From: Heyndrickxia acidicola
Lineage (GTDB): Bacteria > Bacillota > Bacilli > Bacillales > Bacillaceae_C
Direction of reading: 5' to 3'
Length of the DNA stretch: 64,000 nt
Assembly (NCBI RefSeq): GCF_001636425.1
Contig: NZ_KV440953.1
Location: forward strand, 124,001-188,000
The notes under the pieces are model-generated. The model worked only from the letters and a program-made list of their open reading frames with translations. It searched no databases and had not been told where the DNA came from. The position numbers and the translations under genes are program-made. Position 1 is the first letter of the stretch. Every line of letters begins with the position of its first letter. Shown piece by piece: positions 57,034-64,000 of this stretch.

Positions 57034-58887
57034 TTGGGGAAACGTAAGAAGCTAAGGCACAATGAGTACTATGATATGCAAGATATTTTTGATACATTGT
57101 ACTCAAAAAGCCAAGAAGGACAAAATTTTTACCATCTTATTGAAATTATGGCAAGTGAAGAAAATATTCGTTTAGCATATAGGAATATTAAAAGAAATAC
57201 AGGAAGCAAAACAGCCGGAGTAGATAGGCTGACTATTAAGGACATTCAGGAACTTACAGATAAACAGGTAGTTAGTCGAATACAAAGTATGTTTAATTGG
57301 TATATACCTCAAGTTGTTAGACGAGTGTTCATTCCAAAACCGAACGGAAAACAAAGACCGTTGGGAATTCCTTGCATATGGGATAGGCTCTTTCAACAGT
57401 GTGTCCTACAAGTGCTTGAACCTATATGTGAAGCCAAATTTTATAAGCACTCCTATGGTTTTAGACCCAATAGAAGCACCCATCATGCTATCGCTAGAAT
57501 GCAGTTTTTGATAAACATGAACGGGTTACACCATTGTGTTGATATTGATATAAAGGGATTCTTTGATAATGTCAATCATGGCAAACTCCTTAAACAATTA
57601 TGGACAATGGGAATAAAAGAGAAGAAACTTCTTTCCATTATATCAACTCTCCTAAAAGCTGAAATACAGGGAGAAGGGATACAGAGAAAGGGAACACCGC
57701 AGGGTGGCATTCTTTCACCTCTACTTTCCAATATTGTTTTAAACGAGTTAGACTGGTGGGTTTCAAAGCAATGGGAAAACTTTGAGACAGAATATAACTA
57801 CTCAAAAGTAAGGACTTATAAAAATGGCATAACTATCATAGATAATTCTCACAAATATGAAGCACTGAAAAGGACAAAAATGAAAGAAATCTTTTTGGTT
57901 AGATATGCTGATGACTTTAAAATATTATGTCGAACAAGGAATCAAGCAAAAAGGGTTTATCAAGCAGTTATAGATTTTCTATCTTCACGGCTTCAATTAA
58001 ATGTCTCGGATGAAAAATCCAAGGTTATTAACCTCAAGAAAAGTTATTCTGAATTTCTAGGCATTAAAATTAAAGTGAAGAAGAAAGGAAAAACAAAACG
58101 TGGCTATGCAACAATTTGCCATATGACAGATAAATCCAAAAATAATTCTACCAAAAAAATTAAAAATGCCATTAAGAAAGTGCAAGAAAATCCAAGCAAT
58201 CAAACGGTTCATTACTTTAATTCGGTTGTGCATGGAATACAAAACTACTATAAGGTTGCTTCCAGAATTACCCTTGACCTAAGCGAGATAAAATTCTCTT
58301 GTCGCAAGCCATTATATAACCGTTTATATAAGTATTGGAAGAAAGCAGAGTTCATGGACATGACAAAAACACAACAGAAAAGATACAAGGGCTACAATAC
58401 TAAGTTATACAAGATACAAAATGCTGTCTTTTCTCCAATCTTTGCACAAAAACACAAACCAGCAGTTAATTTCTCGCAAGTTATATGTAATTACACTAAA
58501 GAAGGGCGAGAAAAGATTCATAAGTCATTAATGTGCATTGAAAGAACAACATTGAGATATGTCCAGTCATCATATATACCAAGCCAGAGTATTGAATACA
58601 ACGATAACCGCATCTCGAAATTCATTGCTCAATACGGAAAATGTTATATAACCAAACAAGACTTAGGAAGATATGACTGGCAATGCCACCATAAAACTCC
58701 TAAAAGGTTGGGAGGTAGTGATAACTACCAAAATCTTGTGATACTACACGAAAATGTACACAAGCTTATACACATGACGGATGAGACGAAAATTAGAGAA
58801 ATCCTGAAATTTTTCCAAATTAAGGGGAAAAGTTTGGAGAGGTTAAACGAACTAAGGAAACAAGCCCAAATGTCGGTTATTGGTTAA
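57034..58887 (+). CDS. ltrA: Group II intron reverse transcriptase/maturase with HNH endonuclease
   Basis: 617 residues from a TTG start with GAGGAGGT eight bases upstream. Reverse transcriptase motifs include IPKPNGKQRPLGIP, KFYKHSYGFRPNRSTHHAI, IDIKGFFDNVNHGKL, GTPQGGILSPLLSNI and the catalytic RYADDFKIL. The maturase X/thumb region covers about 390-500. A C-terminal HNH nuclease is at about 555-600 (CHHKTPKRLGGSDNYQNLVILH, HKLIH). It assists splicing and retrohoming. No frameshift or stop, and the full domain set is present. Confidence 0.96.
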   Translation: MGKRKKLRHNEYYDMQDIFDTLYSKSQEGQNFYHLIEIMASEENIRLAYRNIKRNTGSKTAGVDRLTIKDIQELTDKQVVSRIQSMFNWYIPQVVRRVFIPKPNGKQRPLGIPCIWDRLFQQCVLQVLEPICEAKFYKHSYGFRPNRSTHHAIARMQFLINMNGLHHCVDIDIKGFFDNVNHGKLLKQLWTMGIKEKKLLSIISTLLKAEIQGEGIQRKGTPQGGILSPLLSNIVLNELDWWVSKQWENFETEYNYSKVRTYKNGITIIDNSHKYEALKRTKMKEIFLVRYADDFKILCRTRNQAKRVYQAVIDFLSSRLQLNVSDEKSKVINLKKSYSEFLGIKIKVKKKGKTKRGYATICHMTDKSKNNSTKKIKNAIKKVQENPSNQTVHYFNSVVHGIQNYYKVASRITLDLSEIKFSCRKPLYNRLYKYWKKAEFMDMTKTQQKRYKGYNTKLYKIQNAVFSPIFAQKHKPAVNFSQVICNYTKEGREKIHKSLMCIERTTLRYVQSSYIPSQSIEYNDNRISKFIAQYGKCYITKQDLGRYDWQCHHKTPKRLGGSDNYQNLVILHENVHKLIHMTDETKIREILKFFQIKGKSLERLNELRKQAQMSVIG

Positions 58888-58956
58888 AAATGACTTAATA
58901 AAGTCTGCTTATTCCAAGAGTAAGATGTAAAATTTGATTAATTGGAGTTAGATGGA

Positions 58957-58991
58957 ACGCCGTATGAGCACGAAAGTCTCACGTACGGTGT
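58957..58991 (+). ncRNA. Group II intron domain V
   Basis: The stem ACGCCGTATGAGC..GAAAG..CTCACGTACGGTGT has the GAAA tetraloop and bulged upper stem of domain V, the catalytic heart of the ribozyme. Its triad reads CGC rather than the commoner AGC. Domain VI, with the branch-point adenosine, should lie in 59000-59035. Confidence 0.88.
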
Positions 58992-59040
58992 GAATGGGGG
59001 GAAAAGGGAGAGATAACGTCAACCCCTTACCTATCCATAT

Positions 59041-59147
59041 CAAAACGGCTGGCAGAGTGCGGGAAAATCATTGGAATTGATGTCCTCGACCATCTAATCA
59101 TCGGTGATAAAAAATTTGTCAGTTTAAAAGAAAAAGGTTATTTATGA
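59041..59147 (+). CDS. radC: RadC, exon 2
   Basis: Encodes [20 protein letters not shown] through VSLKEKGYL and the TGA stop, the conserved RadC C-terminus. It has no start or ribosome binding site of its own, so it is expressed only if the intron is spliced. Confidence 0.95.
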
Positions 59148-59172
59148 CACTATTATTTTTTTGGGGTATAAG
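59144..59172 (+). promoter_or_regulatory. Possible mreB promoter overlapping the radC stop
   Basis: ATGACA, a 17-base spacer and TATAAG, with an alternative TATAAT at 59174-59179. About 175 bases before mreB. Confidence 0.45.
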
Positions 59173-59347
59173 ATATAATATAATTTATGATTTTTAAAGT
59201 TTTCTCTGCTTTATTTCAACAAACTTACAATATTTTCTGTATGAAATACACATGATAATGAGGAGAAAAATACTCCAGAATATATCATAATAAAATCATA
59301 ACGAAACTTACTGTGAAGCAATCCAGTTTAGAAAGGGAGATACATCC

Positions 59348-60364
59348 ATGTTTGGTAGTAAAGATCTTGGAATTGATTTAGGCACAGCAAATACTCTTGT
59401 ATTCCAAAAGGGAAAGGGCATCGTAGTACGCGAGCCATCTGTAGTGGCTGTACAAACGGATACAAAGTCAATAGTTGCGGTCGGTAATGATGCGAAAAAT
59501 ATGATTGGAAGAACTCCCGGGAATATAGTAGCTTTAAGGCCGATGAAAGATGGCGTTATTGCTGATTACGAGACAACTGCTACCATGATGAAATATTATA
59601 TTAAACAAGCATCAAAAAATAAAGGTGCTTTTGCCAGAAAGCCATATGTCATGATCTGTGTTCCTTCAGGCATTACAGCAGTTGAAGAACGGGCTGTTAT
59701 AGATGCCACACGCCAGGCGGGCGCACGTGATGCTTATACAATAGAAGAACCGTTTGCAGCTGCAATCGGTGCTAATCTTCCAGTCTGGGAGCCTACAGGA
59801 AGTATGGTCGTGGATATCGGCGGAGGAACAACGGAAGTGGCCATCATTTCTCTTGGCGGAATTGTTACAAGCCAGTCGATCCGTGTCGCTGGGGACGAGC
59901 TTGATGAAGCCATTATCAGTTATATCCGTAAAACCTACAACCTTTTAATAGGTGACCGTACAGCAGAAAACATTAAAGTGGAAATTGGTTCCGCAGGTGA
60001 GTCTACTGGGGTTGAGCCAATGGATATACGCGGACGCGATCTTTTAACAGGACTTCCAAAAACAATTGAAATTACAGCTGAAGAAATTGCCAGAGCTCTG
60101 CATGATACAGTTTATACAATTGTCGACGCTGTTAAGAGCACACTTGAACAAACACCACCAGAGCTTGCAGCTGATATTATGGATCGCGGAATTGTACTGA
60201 CAGGGGGAGGAGCCCTTTTACGTAATCTGGATAAAGTGATCAGCAAGGAAACCAGTATGCCAGTCCTGATTGCGGAAAACCCACTTGATTGTGTAGCCGT
60301 CGGTACAGGAAGTGCTCTGGATCATATTGATTTATTCAAAAACAAATCAAGAAATTCAAGATAA
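59348..60364 (+). CDS. mreB: MreB, actin-like rod-shape determinant
   Basis: 338 residues. Forms membrane-bound filaments that guide lateral wall synthesis. The ATP site is built from [10 protein letters not shown] (phosphate 1), [18 protein letters not shown] (phosphate 2) and [15 protein letters not shown] (adenosine). The N-terminus [12 protein letters not shown] supports the ATG, with GAAAGGGAG upstream. Followed by a hairpin and a 544-base gap before mreC, wider than usual for this operon. Confidence 0.97.
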   Translation: MFGSKDLGIDLGTANTLVFQKGKGIVVREPSVVAVQTDTKSIVAVGNDAKNMIGRTPGNIVALRPMKDGVIADYETTATMMKYYIKQASKNKGAFARKPYVMICVPSGITAVEERAVIDATRQAGARDAYTIEEPFAAAIGANLPVWEPTGSMVVDIGGGTTEVAIISLGGIVTSQSIRVAGDELDEAIISYIRKTYNLLIGDRTAENIKVEIGSAGESTGVEPMDIRGRDLLTGLPKTIEITAEEIARALHDTVYTIVDAVKSTLEQTPPELAADIMDRGIVLTGGGALLRNLDKVISKETSMPVLIAENPLDCVAVGTGSALDHIDLFKNKSRNSR

Positions 60365-60379
60365 ATTACTGATTTTGTT

Positions 60380-60408
60380 AGGAAACTGAAGGAGATATTC
60401 AGTTTCCT
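60380..60408 (+). terminator. Hairpin after mreB
   Basis: Perfect 11-bp arms around GGAGATA; the following run is ATTT, so termination may be partial. Confidence 0.6.
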
Positions 60409-60694
60409 ATTTAAAAGTCCTTTTTTAGAAAGGATCTTGTCTAATTCTGCTGTTTTTTGGGGGAACAAATAAAACGATCGGTCCAGTTTGAAAATGAATG
60501 AACAGGTAACCAACGAATAGCAAAGCCGATCAAATATGCATATACGCGTTAAGCCTTTGTTCGAGGATTTAAAAAGTATAAAATGTTTTATTACTGCCGA
60601 TAAGCAAGGCGTTTACGCTTTTTTTCTGTAAAAAACAGCAAGTTTTTAACGTGCCTTTTATAAAAAGGCTCTGTAAATTTAATTTTAATTCTAT

Positions 60695-60816
60695 GGTGAT
60701 TGAAGCATATACGCGAGACTCCTGTTTAGAAAAGCGTTAGGGGATCTCCGCAGAAGCATGCGGTGAGGAGGCTCACTTAACGAACGCGAAAAGCGTGTGT
60801 CAGCAGTTGAATCATC
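60695..60816 (+). repeat. GTTGATT...AATCAAC Bacillus repeat between mreB and mreC
   Basis: GGTGATTGAAGCATATACGC, GAGACTCCTG, GGGGATCTCCGCAGAAGC, GGTGAGGAGGCTCAC and GCGAAAAGCGTGTG in the family order, ending GTTGAATCATC. It carries its own GGTGAGGAGGCTCACT palindromic core. Confidence 0.72.
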
Positions 60817-60908
60817 ATGTATGATTAAAAGAGCCTATAAAAAAGTACTAATTCTACAAAAAATCTCATTCATAGCACAGTCACAGTTTTGAAATAGGGG
60901 TGGATATT

Positions 60909-61766
60909 ATGCCACAATTTTTTTTGAATAAGCGATTAATTGTATTACTTGTCAGTATTGTTATTCTTGTTGCTCTGGTGGGTTTTTCTATTAGAGATCG
61001 AAGCCACCTTACACAGCCGGAACAATTTTTGAATGATGTAGTAGGATTGGGCGAATCTGTTATCTCCCGGCCTGCTTCAGGAGTTGCAAATTTCTTCGGC
61101 AGTATTAGTGATGTAGAGAATACATACAAAGAAAATCAAAAACTCAAAGCCCGATTAGATGAATTAACTTCTTTACAGGCTCAGGTTCATGACCTGCAAA
61201 CAGAAAACAACAGCCTGACGGATATTGTCAATAACAAAGCAAGCCTTTCGAAATACTCTTCTATTCAAGCAATTGTTATTGCACGCAATCCAGACCACTG
61301 GTATGAAAATATTATCATTAATAAAGGTTCTGTAAACGGCATTCAAAAAGACATGGCGGTCATTACTTCGAAGGGATTAATCGGTAAGATTAAAAGTGTT
61401 AATAAATTTTATTCGACTGTTCAGCTTCTAAGTGCTGCCGATCCTGAAAATAGAGTGTCAGCGGTTGTTCAAGCAGGAAAATCAAATGTCTATGGTTTAA
61501 TTCAGGGGTATGATCAAAGCAAGAAAATGCTTCAGTTACAGGAATTGGATAACAATGCTTCTGTTAAAAAGGGAGAGCTTGTTACCACTTCAGGTTTGGG
61601 AGGTATTTTCCCGTCAGGTCTTGTAATCGGAAAAGTGAACAATGTGGTACCGGATGAAAATGGGCTTACACAAACTGCATATGTTACACCTTCAGCCAAC
61701 TTTTATGAAACGGACTATGTAATGGTTGTAGACCGAAATGCTGCAAAAGTAAATGGGGGGGGATAA
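60909..61766 (+). CDS. mreC: MreC, rod-shape protein
   Basis: 285 residues. Bitopic: membrane segment about 9-29 (LIVLLVSIVILVALVGFSI), coiled coil about 65-110, then the beta-rich extracellular domain (IVIARNPDHWYENIIINKGS, GLGGIFPSGLVIGKVNNVV). It links MreB to the wall synthases. ATG 60909 preferred to the GTG nine bases earlier, since AGGGGTGGA then has proper spacing. mreD starts two bases after its stop. Confidence 0.95.
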   Translation: MPQFFLNKRLIVLLVSIVILVALVGFSIRDRSHLTQPEQFLNDVVGLGESVISRPASGVANFFGSISDVENTYKENQKLKARLDELTSLQAQVHDLQTENNSLTDIVNNKASLSKYSSIQAIVIARNPDHWYENIIINKGSVNGIQKDMAVITSKGLIGKIKSVNKFYSTVQLLSAADPENRVSAVVQAGKSNVYGLIQGYDQSKKMLQLQELDNNASVKKGELVTTSGLGGIFPSGLVIGKVNNVVPDENGLTQTAYVTPSANFYETDYVMVVDRNAAKVNGGG

Positions 61767-61768
61767 TA

Positions 61769-62287
61769 ATGAAACGTGTTATTCTTCCTTTTGTCATAAG
61801 CTGCTGCTTCATTTTTGAAAGTATTTTTGCCCGATACTTTCCTGAAGGACTATTTGGCGGGAATTATATTATCGTGCCGCATTTTTTACTGGTAGCGTTA
61901 TTGTTAATGGGAGTCTACTATTCCAGAAACAGAGCAATCCTATTTGCCTTTATTTTTGGATTGTTGTTTGATGTCTTTTATACAGAGATATTAGGCGTAT
62001 ATATGTTCTTATTTCCTTTATCCGTTTATATTGCAGATAAAATGATGAAAATTCTGCAAAACAACCTATTTATTGCAGCGATTGTCATTATCTTTAATAT
62101 AAGCCTTGTCGAATTTCTTGTGTACGAAATAAACCTGTTGATATTGAAGCTTCCAATGACGATAACGGAGTTTTTAGAGTACAGGCTTTTGCCGACGCTG
62201 GCACTTAACGTCATCTTTTTCATTATAATGGCCTTGCCTTTTAAGCTTTTATTCTCGAAAATGTCAAGATACCTGTTGAATGAATAA
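61769..62287 (+). CDS. mreD: MreD, rod-shape membrane protein
   Basis: 172 residues with five or six membrane segments (SCCFIFESIFARYFPEG, FAFIFGLLFDVFYTEILG, LYKIL-type C-terminus). Works with MreC and RodA. The stop codon lies within the target-site duplication of MITE copy 3, which inserted four bases after the coding end. Confidence 0.93.
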   Translation: MKRVILPFVISCCFIFESIFARYFPEGLFGGNYIIVPHFLLVALLLMGVYYSRNRAILFAFIFGLLFDVFYTEILGVYMFLFPLSVYIADKMMKILQNNLFIAAIVIIFNISLVEFLVYEINLLILKLPMTITEFLEYRLLPTLALNVIFFIIMALPFKLLFSKMSRYLLNE

Positions 62288-62291
62288 TAAA

Positions 62292-62453
62292 GGCTCTTTT
62301 CGTAAACTTTGTTGCTAATCGACACAAAAACATGATGTGAAATTAATATTTAATATTAATAAATGTGTATTAGTTACGAAAAGATGCCACGAAGACAGAC
62401 AACATACGGAATGATGTCTTGTACGTAAAGCAATAATCTATGCGAAAACAGCC
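62292..62453 (+). mobile_element. MITE-like element, copy 3 (162 bp, 8-bp TSD)
   Basis: Ends GGCTCTTTTCGTAAAC and GCGAAAACAGCC, flanked by exact ATAATAAA on both sides (62284-62291 and 62454-62461). Interior inverted pairs: TTTTCGTAA with TTACGAAAA, and AAGACA with TGTCTT. Inserted between mreD and minC. Confidence 0.92.
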
Positions 62454-62521
62454 ATAATAAAAGGATGGAGCATTAGGTGATGTTCCGTCCCTCTTCCTGT
62501 TTAGTCGGGGTGGAATGTTCC

Positions 62522-62655
62522 TGTCTAGCTCCGGCGCCAATCGGCTAGCAGATTTCTATGTCTCCTTCCTGTGATAAGTCAACATCTTGTTTCCTTTATC
62601 TCAGTCGAAGTCTATGAAATTTGTACGCCGATGAGCAAGGCGCTTGCGCTTTTTT
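62522..62655 (+). repeat. GGCGCTTTCGCT dispersed repeat, copy 5
   Basis: TGTCTAGCTCCGGCGCC at the left, ATCGGCTAGCAGATTTC, GTGATAAGTCAACATC, and CGCCGATGAGCAAGGCGC at the right. Lies between MITE copy 3 and minC. Confidence 0.8.
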
Positions 62656-62742
62656 AAACTGCTTTAAAAACATCCATAAAAAGAAAGAGGAAAATAGTAA
62701 GGCTTTGTCGAATTCAATACCCACTGAGGTGAGTAATTTGCA

Positions 62743-63423
62743 ATGAAAAAGTCACAAAATGTCATGATTAAGGGAACAAAGGAAGGGCTGACTCTTCATT
62801 TAAACGATCAGTGCTCTTTTGCTGAATTAAAAAAAGAACTGGATGAGAAGCTTTCGGTCCATCATATGGACCAGGAGGAAAGTCCTTTATTATCAGTAAG
62901 AATTCAATTGGGAAACCGTTATTTAACCAGCGGCCAGCAGGAAGAATTAAAGGAGCTGGTACGGGACAAGCGCAACCTGGTTGTAGAAGAAGTATCCAGT
63001 AATGTTGTTGCAAAAGAAGAAGCTTCAAAACTTCAAAAAGAATCAGAAGTTCATTCCATCGCTGCGATTATCCGATCAGGGCAGGTACTTGAGGTTTCTG
63101 GTGATTTATTGCTCATAGGAGATGTAAACCCGGGAGGTACCGTGAGAGCCAGCGGCAATATTTTTATATTGGGAGCTTTAAAAGGAATTGCGCATGCAGG
63201 CTGCACAGGAAATCATGAAGCGGCAATTGTTGCTTCTTTTATGACACCCTCACAATTAAGAATTGCAGAATGCTTTAATAGGGCTCCAGACAAATACCCA
63301 GAAGATGAACAGCACCAAATGGAGTGTGCATACATAGATGAATCGAACCAAATTGTGATAGACCGATTACAAGTCTTAAAGCATCTTAGACCAAATATTA
63401 CTAGATTTAAAGGAGGATTCTGA
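62743..63423 (+). CDS. minC: MinC, septum-site inhibitor
   Basis: 226 residues. Blocks FtsZ assembly away from mid-cell. N-terminal domain about 1-100; C-terminal beta-helix about 105-215 with IIRSGQVLEVSGDLLLIGDV, NPGGTVRASGNIFILGALKG and AHAGCTGNHEAAIVAS. Directly followed by minD with an AAAGGAGG site shared with its 3' end. Confidence 0.96.
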   Translation: MKKSQNVMIKGTKEGLTLHLNDQCSFAELKKELDEKLSVHHMDQEESPLLSVRIQLGNRYLTSGQQEELKELVRDKRNLVVEEVSSNVVAKEEASKLQKESEVHSIAAIIRSGQVLEVSGDLLLIGDVNPGGTVRASGNIFILGALKGIAHAGCTGNHEAAIVASFMTPSQLRIAECFNRAPDKYPEDEQHQMECAYIDESNQIVIDRLQVLKHLRPNITRFKGGF

Positions 63424-63425
63424 TC

Positions 63426-64000
63426 ATGGGTGAGGCGATCGTCATTACTTCCGGCAAGGGAGGAGTAGGGAAAACCACCACTTCTGCCAATTTAGGAACA
63501 GCTTTAGCCCTTCAAGGCAAAAGAGTATGTCTGGTTGATACGGATATTGGACTTCGAAACTTGGATGTTGTGCTGGGTTTAGAGAATCGTATCATTTATG
63601 ATTTAGTGGATGTAGTGGAAGGGCGTTGTAAAGTCCATCAGGCAGTTGTAAAGGATAAGCGGTTTGAGGACAAGCTCTTCCTGCTTCCTGCTGCACAAAC
63701 AAGTGATAAGTCGGCTGTATCTCCAGAACAAATGAAAAAATTAATTGGTGAATTAAAACAGGATTATGATTACATCATCATTGATTGTCCTGCCGGTATC
63801 GAACAAGGGTATAAAAATGCCGTTGCCGGTGCTGACCAGGCAATAGTCGTTACGACCCCTGAAGTTTCTGCTGTTAGGGACGCTGACCGTATTATTGGCT
63901 TGCTTGAAAAAGAAGAACACATTGAGTCTCCGAAACTCATTATTAACCGTATACGCAATCATTTAATGACCAATGGGGATATGCTGGATATTGATGATAT
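63426..64000 (+). CDS. minD: MinD, septum-site ATPase (3' end outside window)
   Basis: 191 codons seen. Deviant Walker A KGGVGKTTTSANLGTALA (residues about 11-28), DTDIGLRNLDVVLGLENRIIYD, and the DCPAGIEQGYKNAVAGAD Walker B region are intact. It recruits MinC to the membrane; the C-terminal membrane-targeting helix is beyond the window. Confidence 0.97.
   Translation, partial: MGEAIVITSGKGGVGKTTTSANLGTALALQGKRVCLVDTDIGLRNLDVVLGLENRIIYDLVDVVEGRCKVHQAVVKDKRFEDKLFLLPAAQTSDKSAVSPEQMKKLIGELKQDYDYIIIDCPAGIEQGYKNAVAGADQAIVVTTPEVSAVRDADRIIGLLEKEEHIESPKLIINRIRNHLMTNGDMLDIDD

Larger units (their letters stand above)
56258..59040 (+). mobile_element. Group II intron in radC (2,783 bp)
   Basis: 5' boundary GTGCG at 56258, 3' boundary ..CCATAT at 59040. 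Both are set by restoring the radC frame: GAT GTG A + CA AAA CGG gives D-V-T-K-R. The catalytic domain V is recognisable near 58957-58991 and a candidate domain VI follows. The RNA scaffold fills 56258-57033, and the intron-encoded protein occupies 57034-58887. Same orientation as radC, so transcription of radC yields a spliceable RNA. All parts look intact, implying a functional or recently active element. Confidence 0.95.
60365..60908 (+). other. Expanded mreB-mreC gap with repeats
   Basis: Holds a hairpin (60380-60408, AGGAAACTGAA/TTCAGTTTCCT), a remnant of the GGCGCTTTCGCT repeat (60596-60626, CCGATAAGCAAGGCGTTTAC) and a GTTGATT repeat copy (60695-60816). No gene supported. Confidence 0.75.

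Noticed and set aside
216-62461. Spaced repeats as a CRISPR array
   Set aside because: The copies are tens of kilobases apart with target duplications and inverted ends; there is no regular repeat-spacer array or cas gene.

Overview
The window is a chromosomal segment of a low-GC, endospore-forming Firmicute of the Bacillaceae. The evidence is sporulation and germination genes (gerM, lonB, spoVID, ysxE, spoIIB), a tRNA-sensing T-box leader before valS, strong AGGAGG-type ribosome binding sites with many GTG/TTG starts, and a backbone that follows the Bacillus subtilis racE-gerM-rph-ysoA-tig-clpX-lonBA-hemAXCDBL-spoVID-ysxE-valS-folC-(comC)-spoIIB-maf-radC-mreBCD-minCD order as I remember it. 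I cannot name the species.

Layout. 1-166: 3' end of glutamate racemase. 167-1599: a noncoding stretch packed with mobile and palindromic repeats. 1600-4685: gerM, rph, rdgB (ysnA), ysnB. 5012-5085: tRNA-Arg(UCU) with a consensus promoter. 5518-6480: a membrane-anchored NERD-domain protein. 6909-16465: ysoA, tig, clpX, lonB, lonA, ysxC/engB (protein folding, proteolysis, ribosome assembly). 16680-17750 (minus strand): glutathione peroxidase and a LiaF-like membrane protein. 18000-24258: the hem genes from glutamyl-tRNA reductase to glutamate-1-semialdehyde aminotransferase. 24980-27502: spore coat genes spoVID and ysxE. 27983-32712: a small membrane protein, T-box-controlled valS, and folC. 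32832-34538: a GAF-GGDEF diguanylate cyclase.

34988-53847 is the accessory highlight: a complete type IV pilus locus lying between folC and spoIIB, where B. subtilis keeps only comC. A plus-strand operon encodes three accessory envelope proteins (acidic membrane protein, PRC-barrel protein, VanW-like protein), then PilB, PilT, PilC, a major prepilin, the prepilin peptidase, PilM, PilN, PilO and a second prepilin. Divergent from it is a minus-strand operon of three minor-pilin-like proteins (PilV-, PilW- and PilX/GspK-like), and beside that a secreted von Willebrand A protein that is a candidate tip adhesin.

53970-64000 returns to the conserved backbone: spoIIB, maf, radC, mreB, mreC, mreD, minC and the start of minD. 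radC is split by a 2,783-bp group II intron with its own reverse transcriptase/HNH protein. Joining the exons restores an uninterrupted 227-residue RadC.

Four dispersed repeat families occupy the intergenic spaces. The best defined is a ~160-bp MITE-like element with 11-bp terminal inverted repeats (GGCTCTTTTCG) and 8-bp target-site duplications, present three times. The others are the common Bacillus GTTGATT...AATCAAC repeat, a ~130-150-bp GC-richer repeat ending in GGCGCTTTCGCTTTT, and an element built of nested perfect palindromes.
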